Shown here: positions 1 through 8,166 of the stretch, piece by piece
Layout: each line of letters begins with the position of its first letter
Numbering within the stretch: the stretch's first letter is position 1
Assembly (NCBI GenBank): GCA_903894655.1
Contig: CAITQY010000028.1
Span: 1-11,329 of the forward strand
Source: an uncultured Gemmatimonadota bacterium
GTDB taxonomy: Bacteria > Gemmatimonadota > Gemmatimonadetes > Gemmatimonadales > Gemmatimonadaceae
DNA: 11,329 bases
Direction: 5' to 3'
Notes under the pieces: generated by a model
Databases searched by the model: none
What the model saw: the letters and a program-made list of their open reading frames with translations, nothing else
What the model was told of the DNA's origin: nothing
Translations under genes and position numbers: made by a program

Positions 1-1075
1 GCCGGTCCGGCCGTTCGGCGCGGGGCGGCCGCGCTTCGGGGGCCGGCGTCTCCGCTACGCGCTCGATGGCGCGCGCCGCGGAACGCTCGGCGACGCGCGA
101 CGTCGGCGTCTCGCCCTGCTCGTCAGCGGGCCGTTCACCCTTGGCTCGCTCGCGCTCGCGGCGACGCCCTTCACGGCGGCCATTGAACGACTCTTCGTCG
201 TCGACGCGTGGACGCTCCCGAACGCGCTCGCGAAGCTTCTCCACCGAGAGCTCGGTGTCTTCGCGTCGCTTGCCGACGGGTGCGCCCCCACGAGGTGGAC
301 GGCGCTCGGCGTCGCCGGCGGCGTCGGCGGCCGATCCGGCTACGGCGCGTCGTCCGCGGGCGCCCCACGCCCACTTGAGCGCGGCGAGGGCATCGCGCAC
401 GGCCACGCGGCGGGTATCGCGCATTCGGACGCCGTAGGTCGGTTCCATCGGAACCGACTCTACCCGACGAGCTAGCGGAACGAGCTTGAGCAGCAGGTCG
501 GCGTTCGCCGTCCATGAGTCGCCGACGCAGATCGGCTCGGAGCCCGCCTGGCGCACGAGATCGCGCAGCGCGGAAATCCTGATCAGGCGCATGGAGGCCG
601 TGAGATCATTCACGCCGTCCACCCGCACGAACGGACGCATGACCCAATGGGCCGCCTTGAACAACCGACGCACCGGGATCGGCGCGTCAGCCACCACCAT
701 CCGCTCGCCGACCACCAGGTCGGCGCCGCCTTCGAAGCGACGGGCGAACTCGGGGACGATGCCCGGCGGATCGGTGAAATCACCTTGTACCAGCATCATG
801 GCGTCGCGGCGCGGATAGCGCGTCTGCGCCGATACATGCCGAATCAGCGCGTCGAGGGCGCCGGCGTAGCCGACATGCGAGGCGCCGCGGAGCACCGTAA
901 CGGGCATCGCGTGCGCGTACTGCTCCGCCACCTCCGCCGTTTCGTCGGAGCTCGCGTCATCGTACACAACGACCTCGTACTCGCGAGGGAATTCAGCGAG
1001 GACGGTGCGGATCCGCCAAAGCAGGACGCCGATGGTGGCGACCTCATTGCGTGCGGGAATGGCGAGGTAGAGCAC
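1..1075 (-). CDS. Family 2 glycosyltransferase with long charged C-terminal tail (3' end off window)
   Basis: The first 358 residues of a GT-A fold glycosyltransferase that continues past the left edge. Seen: an N-terminal strand LYLAIPARNEVATIG (residues 2-16), the nucleotide-sugar site VVVYDDASSDET (36-46), GDFTDPP (98-104) in the place of the DxD metal site, and VNDLTASMRL (155-164), which resembles the D-x-T-S-x-R segment of polyprenyl-phosphate sugar transferases. The catalytic part ends near residue 240. From there to the edge the chain is Arg/Glu/Ala/Pro-rich, has no hydrophobic segment and is probably disordered. Family knowledge: GT2 enzymes move a sugar from a nucleotide donor to a lipid, glycan or protein; the acceptor here is unknown. 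The GTG start is chosen because it sits two residues before the first beta strand and no ATG lies between it and the upstream in-frame stop; a CTG further upstream cannot be excluded. No clear ribosome binding site. The frame through the tail is open but less firmly supported than the enzyme domain. Confidence 0.82.
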   Translation of the reverse strand, partial: MLYLAIPARNEVATIGVLLWRIRTVLAEFPREYEVVVYDDASSDETAEVAEQYAHAMPVTVLRGASHVGYAGALDALIRHVSAQTRYPRRDAMMLVQGDFTDPPGIVPEFARRFEGGADLVVGERMVVADAPIPVRRLFKAAHWVMRPFVRVDGVNDLTASMRLIRISALRDLVRQAGSEPICVGDSWTANADLLLKLVPLARRVESVPMEPTYGVRMRDTRRVAVRDALAALKWAWGARGRRAVAGSAADAAGDAERRPPRGGAPVGKRREDTELSVEKLRERVRERPRVDDEESFNGRREGRRRERERAKGERPADEQGETPTSRVAERSAARAIERVAETPAPEARPPRAERPDR

Positions 1076-1329
1076 AGGAGCCGGTAACGGGACGCGCGAG
1101 CCAACCGAAAAAACGTTGGCGTACTGGGGTGCGTTTGAAGATAACAGCGAGAGGCCTCCGGCGGAGCGTTTCCGGCGCGCGGAGATCGGGAGTCCGTGAA
1201 ATCAGGCTGGATGGCGGGTGAACACGGACACGCCCCCTGTTCGCGGCGGCGGTGCGAGGTGCCGGGCCAGCGAGCCGCCACTATCCTTCGGACGCACGAC
1301 GGGTACTTTCCCCGATCTCCTTCCCGCCC
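1076..1329. promoter_or_regulatory. Divergent intergenic region, presumed to hold two promoters
   Basis: This 254-base stretch separates the minus-strand glycosyltransferase from the plus-strand coiled-coil gene, so promoters for both should lie here. Only weak matches are visible: TATCTT on the minus strand (in the reverse complement of the segment near 1136-1141) and TATCCT on the plus strand near 1284, both 4/6 to TATAAT and neither with a good -35 element at the right spacing. A small inverted repeat at 1100-1120 is listed separately. No convincing small gene was found here. The regulatory role is inferred from gene orientation. Confidence 0.35.
1100..1120. repeat. Inverted repeat in the glycosyltransferase 5' leader
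   Basis: Perfect 6-base arms, GCCAAC (1100-1105) and GTTGGC (1115-1120), flank a 9-base loop holding an A6 run on the plus strand (U6 in the glycosyltransferase transcript). It ends 25 bases upstream of that gene's GTG start. It could be a leader hairpin or an operator half-site pair. The arms are short, so chance is possible. Confidence 0.3.
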
Positions 1330-1875
1330 ATGTTCGAACCGCTTCGTGACGCCTTGCGCGGATTCTCCACGCGCCTCGATCCAGATGAACGCCGCTCGAT
1401 GACGCAGGCCATGCGTGACGCGCTCGTGCACGCCAAGCTGGGGCTGCATGACCTGCGGGCGTCCCTCGCGACGACGACCGCGCGGTTGGCGGCGGAGCGT
1501 GCGGAGCTCGAGACGGTGCGCCGTCGGCAGGGCTTGGCGGCGCATCTCGACGATCAGGAAACGGTCGCCATCGCCGAGCGGTTTGCGGTGCAGCATCAGG
1601 AACGCGTCGCGATGCTCGAAACCAAAGAGATGGTGCAGCAGCAGGAACTCTCGCTCGCTGAGCGCGACTACGAAGACATGTCGGCGGAGTTGCGATTGAT
1701 CCTGTCTGGCGTGGCACCCGGGGAGCGCACCACGGCGTCCACCACGGCGTCCACCACGGCATCCACCACGGCATCCGCCACGGAGGACCCTACGGTACCG
1801 GGGCATACGCGTGCCGAGCGTGAAGCAGATGCCGAACAGCGACTGGCGGCCCTGAAGCGCCGTATGGGCAAGTGA
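1330..1875 (+). CDS. Small coiled-coil hypothetical protein with a TTAS repeat linker
   Basis: A 181-residue soluble protein that I do not recognise. There is no signal peptide or membrane segment. Residues 1-128 are almost wholly helical and charged, with heptad-like spacing of Leu/Ala (for example the stretch around LATTTARLAAERAELETVRRR), suggesting a coiled coil. Residues 134-149 are four exact copies of Thr-Thr-Ala-Ser from a 12-bp tandem repeat, forming a flexible linker. Residues 160-181 are a second charged helix ending in LAALKRRMGK. The ATG at 1330 is preferred over an in-frame GTG at 1252 because the protein sequence upstream (Pro/Ser/Arg-rich) looks non-coding. No Shine-Dalgarno sequence is visible. 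Its stop overlaps the start of the Omp85-like gene by four bases, so the two are probably translated together. A role alongside the outer-membrane protein is inferred from this linkage only. Confidence 0.8.
   Translation: MFEPLRDALRGFSTRLDPDERRSMTQAMRDALVHAKLGLHDLRASLATTTARLAAERAELETVRRRQGLAAHLDDQETVAIAERFAVQHQERVAMLETKEMVQQQELSLAERDYEDMSAELRLILSGVAPGERTTASTTASTTASTTASATEDPTVPGHTRAEREADAEQRLAALKRRMGK
1729..1776 (+). repeat. Four tandem 12-bp repeats inside the coiled-coil gene
   Basis: Four head-to-tail 12-base units of ACCACGGCRTCC at 1729, 1741, 1753 and 1765. The first two have G and the last two have A at the ninth base, so the array looks like a duplication of duplicates. A decayed fifth unit starts at 1777 (GCCACGG). 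Each unit is a multiple of three, so copy-number change would add or remove a TTAS block without a frameshift. Confidence 0.9.
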
Positions 1876-3641
1876 TCACGCGGCGCGCGCTCGCCGGTGT
1901 GTGTCTCGTCGCCTGTCTGCCGTACGGCACGCTGGCCGGACAGGACGTGCGGGCCAATGGGCAGAGGCAGCCGCCGGTCTCGAGCCGTGGCCGCCTGCCC
2001 GTCACGGGCTGCGCGGGACAACCGATCAGCGGCATCATCGTGATCACGCAGCCGCCGTTTACGGATCGTCTGCCCACTCGGCTCGAGTGGGTGCGTCGCA
2101 CGGTGCGACGGACGCACGTGAACACGCAGGACGACGTGGTGCGCCGGTTTCTGCTCATGAAAGTCGGGGACGCCTGTAACCAGATTCGCCGCGCCGAGTC
2201 GGAGCGCATTCTGCGCGCGCAGCCATTTCTGGTGGAAGCGCGGATCCGCGTGTACGACGACGAGGCGGGCGGCGTGCGGCTCGAGGTCGAAACGCGCGAC
2301 GACTTCAGCCTCGTGTTCGAACCGATGCTGCAATCGAAGTCGCCGCCGGTGCGCGGGATGCGCTTCGGCGAATCGAATCTTGGCGGGTCGGCGACGCTGG
2401 CGGCCATCAACTGGCGAGATGGCCAGGCGTACAACGATCGGCTGGGGGTCGAGCTCGAGAACTATGCGTTCGGGAGCGGGCGCAATGAGTTCCGCCTGTT
2501 TGCGCAGCGCAATCGACTCGGGCAGGACATGCGCCTTGAACTCGTTCGGCCGTACTACACCGACCTGCAGCGCTACGCTTGGATCGGCAGCCTTGGCGGC
2601 ACGCGAGAGCCGATGGAGTTCCGCCGTGGTGATCTGCCGCGCAACGCGCTCACGGTACGCCGCGAATTTGCAAACCTCGGCGCCGTGGCGCGCGTGGGAC
2701 CGGTGGGACGGCTGCGGCTGATCGGGGCCTCGCTCACGCGCGAAGTGCAGCGCACGGATGCGCAAAGTCTACTGCTCACGCGGGAGGGCGTCCGGGCGGA
2801 CACGACCGGCGCGGTCGTGCCGACCTTCCCACTGCAACGCGTCGTGCGCGCCAATGCGCTCCTCGGTGTGCGCGCGATCCGATTTGTGCAGGTGCAGGGG
2901 TTCGATGCACTGACCGGCGCGCAGGACGTTCGTGTGGGAATGCAGCTCGGACTGGTGGCCGGGCGTTCGATCGTCGTGCGGCAGGCACGTGATCGCGATC
3001 ATTTTGTCGCGGCCAATCTGTACGGCGGCTACGGTGGAACGCGCAGTTTCGTCGGTCTGCAGGCCGTCACGGAGGCGCGTTATGATCGCGATGCGAAGGC
3101 GTGGGACAATTTTGTCACCAGTGGCCGATTGGCGTGGTATTTCCGGCCAGCGGTGCGACAGACCACGGTCGTCGAGTCGGAATGGAGCGCTGGGCGCGAT
3201 ATGCGTGTGCCCTTTCAGCTATCGCTCGCCGATCGCGAAGGTGGCATCATGGGCCATCGTGCGTCGGGACAGGCCGGCGCACGGCGCTTGGTCTTCCGCG
3301 CCGAGCAGCGGCTGGTGGTGCCCACACGGTTGAATGTGGCGGACGTCGGCTTCGCCGGATTTGCCGAGGCCGGTCGCCTGTGGGCGGAGCAGTCGGTGCC
3401 GTATTCGCTCTCGACGCCGTGGCGCGGGGCCGTCGGCGTGTCGGTGCTTGCGGCGGTGCCGCCGCGCTCACGGCGGCTGTGGCGTGTGGACTTCGCGCTG
3501 CCGATCAGTGCCGATCCGCAGCGTCGATTCGAGGTGCGTTTCTCCAGCATCGATCGTTCGCGTGTGTTCTGGAACGAGCCGCGCGATGTGCAGGCTGGAC
3601 GCGAGCGTACCGCCCCGTCCAGCCTGTTCACCTGGCCTTAA
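1872..3641 (+). CDS. Omp85-family (BamA/TamA-like) outer-membrane beta-barrel protein with one POTRA-like domain
   Basis: A 589-residue exported protein. Residues 1-23 form a signal peptide (MITRR, then a hydrophobic core, probable cleavage near TLAG-QD). Residues about 52-150 fit one POTRA domain: a beta strand (ISGIIVITQPPF), a helix with VVRRFLLMKVGDACNQIRRAESERIL, then LVEARIRVYDD and VRLEVETRDD strands. From about 150 to the end there are alternating amphipathic strands typical of a 16-strand barrel. GGIMGHRAS (457-465) sits where Omp85 proteins carry the VRGF/lRGY motif, and VGFAGFAEAGRLW (492-504) matches the F-x-D-x-G-x-vW strand near the C-terminus. Family knowledge: Omp85 proteins insert or translocate polypeptides, or lipids, at the outer membrane. 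One POTRA rather than the five of BamA argues against the essential BamA itself. The GTG start overlaps the TGA of the preceding gene (GTGA). Substrate is unknown. Confidence 0.78.
   Translation: MITRRALAGVCLVACLPYGTLAGQDVRANGQRQPPVSSRGRLPVTGCAGQPISGIIVITQPPFTDRLPTRLEWVRRTVRRTHVNTQDDVVRRFLLMKVGDACNQIRRAESERILRAQPFLVEARIRVYDDEAGGVRLEVETRDDFSLVFEPMLQSKSPPVRGMRFGESNLGGSATLAAINWRDGQAYNDRLGVELENYAFGSGRNEFRLFAQRNRLGQDMRLELVRPYYTDLQRYAWIGSLGGTREPMEFRRGDLPRNALTVRREFANLGAVARVGPVGRLRLIGASLTREVQRTDAQSLLLTREGVRADTTGAVVPTFPLQRVVRANALLGVRAIRFVQVQGFDALTGAQDVRVGMQLGLVAGRSIVVRQARDRDHFVAANLYGGYGGTRSFVGLQAVTEARYDRDAKAWDNFVTSGRLAWYFRPAVRQTTVVESEWSAGRDMRVPFQLSLADREGGIMGHRASGQAGARRLVFRAEQRLVVPTRLNVADVGFAGFAEAGRLWAEQSVPYSLSTPWRGAVGVSVLAAVPPRSRRLWRVDFALPISADPQRRFEVRFSSIDRSRVFWNEPRDVQAGRERTAPSSLFTWP
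3591..3626. terminator. Candidate bidirectional stem-loop between convergent genes
   Basis: An 11-base perfect inverted repeat, CAGGCTGGACG (3591-3601) and CGTCCAGCCTG (3616-3626), with a 14-base loop. It lies in the last codons of the Omp85-like gene, 13 bases before its TAA stop codon, and 25 bases beyond the stop of the oppositely oriented peptide transporter. A GC-rich stem where two transcripts converge suggests termination or 3' end protection, but neither side has a U-run, so a classical intrinsic terminator is not shown. Confidence 0.4.
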
Positions 3642-3651
3642 GTGTTCGGAC

Positions 3652-5211
3652 TTACTTCGCCGTGGCCATCATGCGGCGAATCGGTACGATCATCAACGCC
3701 AGAATCACGGTCGCGCCGAAGAGCGCGATGGCGGTGCCGGTGAAGACGAGCGGCGTCTGGTCGAGCTTCGTGGGATCGACATGCCCGCCCACGAGACCCG
3801 CCACCAGATTGCCGACCGATGTGGCCAGGAACCAGATGCCCATCATTTGTCCGACATAACGTCGCGGGGCCAGCTTCGTCATCGAGGACAGGCCGACCGG
3901 ACTTACGAACAGCTCGCCCATGGTCTGGAACATGTAGCTGATAATCAGCCACCACGGGGAGACGAGCACCGAGCCACCACTGGCGACGACGCGGTTGGCG
4001 GCGAACACCATGACCAGGAAGCCGACACCGGCCAGGGCCAGGCCGAGCGCGAATTTGGTCGGGCTGGACAGATCGATGTTGCGCTTCGCGAGCAGGATCC
4101 AGAGCGCGGCGAACACCGGCGAGAAGAGAATGATGAATGCCGAGTTCACCGACTGAAACCACGTGGCCGGGATCTCGAACCCGAAGAGATTGCGGTCGGT
4201 GAAGTCGTTGGCGAACAGCTGCAATGAGGTCGGTGCTTGCTCGAACGCGGCCCAGAAGATCGCGGCAAACACGAACAGCACGAAGATCACGCCGGATCGC
4301 CGCTTCTCATCGCTGGTCAGCCCGCCGAACGCGAACAGGAATCCGAAGAACGCCACCGCGATGCCGACGAGCACGAATGTCATCACGCCGCCGATGGCTT
4401 GCGGATCGAGCGTGATGGCGCCACTGCTGGCCAACACGAACACCAGGGCCAGCGCCGCGAGACCACCGAAGGTGTAGTTGCGAACGGCACCTTCGCGTTT
4501 GGCCTGCACGGTTGGGTTAGGATCGCGCACGATGTCTTGTCCCAACGTGCCGAGTGTGTCTTTGGCCTTGAACCAGAACATCAGGAGGCCGCACAGCATG
4601 CCCACACCAGCAGCGCCGAAGCCCCAGTGCCAGCTCACCCGTTCGCCCAGATATCCTGTGACCAGCTGCCCGATGAGCGCGCCGGTGTTGATGCCCATGT
4701 AGAAGATCGAGAAGCCGGCATCACGTCGCGCGCCACCTTCGGGATAGAGATCGCCCACGATGGCCGAGATGTTCGGCTTGAGCAGCCCGGTGCCGAGTAC
4801 GATCAGCACGAGACCGAGGAAGAAGAAAATCTTGCCTACGCCCGCACCGGCCATTCCCGAGATGCCAATCGCCAAGTGTCCCGAGGTGATCAGCATCGCG
4901 CCGATCAGGATCGATCGACGCAGCCCGAGCCACCGATCGGCGATCCATCCACCGGGCAGCGAGGCGAGATAGACCGACGCCGCGTAGATCCCCACGATTG
5001 CCGAGGCCGCGGGACGATCGAAGCCGAAGCCCCCGTCGGCGAGCGCAGCGGCCATGAACAGCACCAGCAGTGGGCGGAGGCCGTAAAAGGAGAAGCGCTC
5101 CCACATCTCGGTCATGAAGAGCAGACCGAGGCCGCGCGGATGACCGAAGAACGCGCGATCGTTGGCGGGGTTCGGTGCGGACGAGTCCGTACGGAGAGGG
5201 GGAGGGGTCAC
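3652..5211 (-). CDS. Proton-coupled oligopeptide transporter (POT/PTR family, MFS)
   Basis: A 519-residue inner-membrane protein of normal length for bacterial POT transporters, which import di- and tripeptides with protons. Family marks seen: E35-M-W-E-R39 in TM1 (the ExxER proton-coupling motif) followed by FSFYG; the PTR2 signature around GGWIADRWLGLRRS (87-100) with the TM2-TM3 loop; FSIFYMGINTGAL (167-179), the second PTR2 signature; K145 in LLKPN; E324 in FWAAFEQAPTSL; the IPATWFQSVNSAFIILFSP segment (347-365); and E433 in MGELFVSPVG. Twelve to fourteen hydrophobic helices are evident. All the residues usually needed for proton coupling are present, so it should be active. The GTG at 5211 is chosen because it overlaps the TGA of the upstream ATPase gene as GTGA; a longer frame begins at 5334 but would overlap that gene by 127 bases and adds a non-membrane Arg/Pro-rich extension. 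It is the last gene of the peptide-uptake operon. Confidence 0.93.
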   Translation of the reverse strand: MTPPPLRTDSSAPNPANDRAFFGHPRGLGLLFMTEMWERFSFYGLRPLLVLFMAAALADGGFGFDRPAASAIVGIYAASVYLASLPGGWIADRWLGLRRSILIGAMLITSGHLAIGISGMAGAGVGKIFFFLGLVLIVLGTGLLKPNISAIVGDLYPEGGARRDAGFSIFYMGINTGALIGQLVTGYLGERVSWHWGFGAAGVGMLCGLLMFWFKAKDTLGTLGQDIVRDPNPTVQAKREGAVRNYTFGGLAALALVFVLASSGAITLDPQAIGGVMTFVLVGIAVAFFGFLFAFGGLTSDEKRRSGVIFVLFVFAAIFWAAFEQAPTSLQLFANDFTDRNLFGFEIPATWFQSVNSAFIILFSPVFAALWILLAKRNIDLSSPTKFALGLALAGVGFLVMVFAANRVVASGGSVLVSPWWLIISYMFQTMGELFVSPVGLSSMTKLAPRRYVGQMMGIWFLATSVGNLVAGLVGGHVDPTKLDQTPLVFTGTAIALFGATVILALMIVPIRRMMATAK

Positions 5212-6208
5212 GACGCGTGGGATGAAAGGTGGAGAAGCGGTTGTTTGATGCAGGCCACAAAGTGTCCGGGAGACTTCTCTTCGAGCGGCGGGACCACGCG
5301 GGTGCACTCCGCGTCCTTGAGTGGATTCGGACACCGCGGATGAAACACGCAGCCGCTAGGCGGATTCGCCGGCGACGGCGGATCACCCGGCAAGAGAATG
5401 CGTTGCCGCTTGGCCGTGGGGTCGGGCACTGGCACCGCCGACAGCAGCGCTTGGGTGTACGGCATCAGCGGTGTGCTGAAGATCGTGCGGCGCGGGGCGA
5501 GTTCGACGATGCGGCCGAGGTACATCACGGCCACGCGGTCGGCCATGTGGGCGACGACCGCGAGGTCGTGGGCGATGAACAGATACGACAGGCCGCGCTC
5601 GCGCTGCAGATCGCGCAGCAAGTTCACCACCTGCGCCTGCACGCTCACGTCGAGTGCGGAGACGGGTTCATCACACACGATGAACGACGGCTCCACGGCC
5701 AGCGCGCGCGCGATGCCGATGCGCTGACGCTGGCCGCCGGAGAATTCGTGCGGATACCGCGCCGCATACTCCGGACGCAGTCCGACTTCGTCCAGCAGCG
5801 TAGCCACGCGACGGTCCGCGGCGCTGCCCTCCGCGAGTTCGTGCACGATCAACCCTTCCCTGATCGCGGCGCCCACCGTCATGCGCGGATTGAGCGAGCC
5901 GTACGGATCCTGGAAGATGATCTGCATGCGTCGCCGCATGCGTCGCAGCGTTTCGCCACGCAGCGCCAGCACATCGGTGCCGTCGAAGCGCACGGTCCCA
6001 GACGTCGGTTCGATGAGCCGCAGGATCGAACGACCGGTGGTCGTTTTCCCGCATCCCGACTCACCCACGAGCGCGAGGGTTTCGCCGGCGTGCACGTCGA
6101 ACGAGACACCGTCTACCGCTTTCACGGCGCCGGTGACGCGTTGCAGCAGACCGGTGCGAATGGGGAAATGCTTGGTGAGGTTGCGCACCTCGAGCAGCGG
6201 CGTGGCAC

Positions 6209-6212
<4 letters not shown>
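5208..6212 (-). CDS. Peptide ABC importer ATP-binding subunit, DppF/OppF-like
   Basis: A 334-residue cytoplasmic ATPase. Seen: Walker A GESGCGKT (50-57), Q-loop Q101 in IIFQDPYGSLNPR, the ABC signature SGGQRQR (158-164), Walker B FIVCDE (177-182) with the D-loop SALD, and the switch histidine H215. The QDPYGSLNPR block and the C-terminal oligo_HPY region are typical of DppF/OppF, and set it apart from the partner ATPase. Four cysteines (288, 294, 303, 321) lie in the C-terminal region in the SGC-x5-C arrangement seen in this family, where an iron-sulfur cluster has been proposed for some members. It pairs with the ATPase encoded just upstream to power the two permeases. Its ATG overlaps the upstream stop (ATGA), and its own TGA overlaps the start of the POT gene (GTGA). 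Confidence 0.93.
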
Positions 6213-7263
<1,051 letters not shown>

Positions 7264-7267
<4 letters not shown>

Positions 7268-8166
7268 GGGCGCACGGTGCGGGAGGGAGAGAAGGCGGAT
7301 GGCGACGTGGTGCCGTTCATCGGGATGGGCGCGGTGTCACGGCTCGTCGCGCGATGGGGAACGTGATTCGGTGCGAACCGCTCGCGCAAGGCGTCGCCGA
7401 GGGCATTGCACGCGAGAACCGCAAAGACGGTGGCCAGTCCGGGGAACAGGGACAGCCACCACTCGCTCTGTACGACCCCCGCGCCGTCGCGCAGAATGGT
7501 CCCCCAGCTGGCTTGCGGCGCTTGGATGCCGAGGCCGAGATAGCTGAGCCCTGCTTCCAACGCGATCGTTCCGGCGACACCGAAACTGGCGGTGATCACC
7601 AGCGTGGGCAGCAGGTGGGGCAGGAGATGACGCCAGAGGAGGCGAGGCCCTCGAACGCCCATCGCTCGGGCGGCCAGGCTGAACTCCTGCGCGCGCAGGG
7701 CGCGCAGTTCATCGGTCACGAGTCGTGCCGTGTCGAACCAGCCGGTGAAGCCAATGAGCAGCACGAGGGCCGGAAATGACAGCGCACCCCACAGCGCGCC
7801 GACCGCCAGCAACACGAGTAGGCGCGGAATCGACAGGGCTACATCGAGCAGGCGTCGCATGGTGCTGTCGACCACGCCGCCCGCCAGCGTGGACATGGCG
7901 CCGTACAACGTACCGACCACCAGCGACAGCGAGACGGAGAGGATCGCCAGCGCCAGTGAGACGCGTCCGCCATCGAGCACGCGACTGAGCACATCGCGGC
8001 TTACCGCATCGGTACCAAAGGGATGCGCCAGCGACGGGGCCTGGCTGCGCAGCGCGATGATGTCGAGCTGCGCGTTCGGTGCGTATGGAGTGAGCAGCGG
8101 GCCGGCGACCACGACGGCCACCAGGAGCGCCATCAGCACGAAGGCCGGCGAGAGGCGGCGACTCAC
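7264..8166 (-). CDS. Peptide ABC importer permease, DppC/OppC-like
   Basis: A 300-residue inner-membrane permease of the BPD_transp_1 type. Seen: TM1 at about 8-26; the DppC hallmark HPFGTDAVSRDVLSRVLDGGRVSL (starting at residue 48) before TM2; further helices at about 70-92, 112-142, 185-207 and 237-256; the EAA loop that docks on the ATPases, SLAARAMGVRGPRLLWRHLLP (163-183); and GLSYLGLGIQAPQASWGTIL (206-225), another strong DppC mark. The usual end of the family lies near GDALRERF (257-264). About 34 further Pro/Ser/Thr-rich residues follow here with no clear function. It forms the channel with the DppB-like permease. GTG start overlapping the preceding TGA (GTGA), stop overlapping the next GTG. 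Confidence 0.93.

Noticed and set aside
844..1806. A 320-codon minus-strand frame covering the glycosyltransferase start and the coiled-coil gene
   Set aside because: The glycosyltransferase motifs lie in a different minus-strand frame, and this one reads the 12-bp repeat as a Gly/Arg run. It is a shadow.
1905..1916. A lipobox-like LVAC at residues 12-15 of the Omp85-like protein
   Set aside because: The hydrophobic core before it is very short, and Omp85 barrels are not normally lipoproteins. Cleavage by signal peptidase I near residue 23 is more likely.
1668..2765. A 365-codon minus-strand frame opposite the coiled-coil and Omp85-like genes
   Set aside because: No domain, His/Arg-rich, and it contradicts the well-supported plus-strand pair.
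3638..3654. TAAGT/ACTTA palindrome covering both convergent stop codons
   Set aside because: Only five AT-rich pairs, mostly explained by two TAA stops facing each other; too weak to call a terminator on its own.
4237..5343. A 368-codon open frame on the plus strand opposite the POT gene
   Set aside because: Its translation is Arg/His/Glu/Gln-rich with no recognisable domain, and it is exactly antisense to a gene with clear POT signatures. Long antisense frames are expected at this GC content.
5924..5947. A 12-bp near-perfect tandem repeat GCATGCGTCGCC / GCATGCGTCGCA in the DppF-like gene
   Set aside because: It encodes the RRMRRRMQ segment before the Q-loop, which is normal for this ATPase family, so the repeat follows from conserved protein sequence and codon bias.
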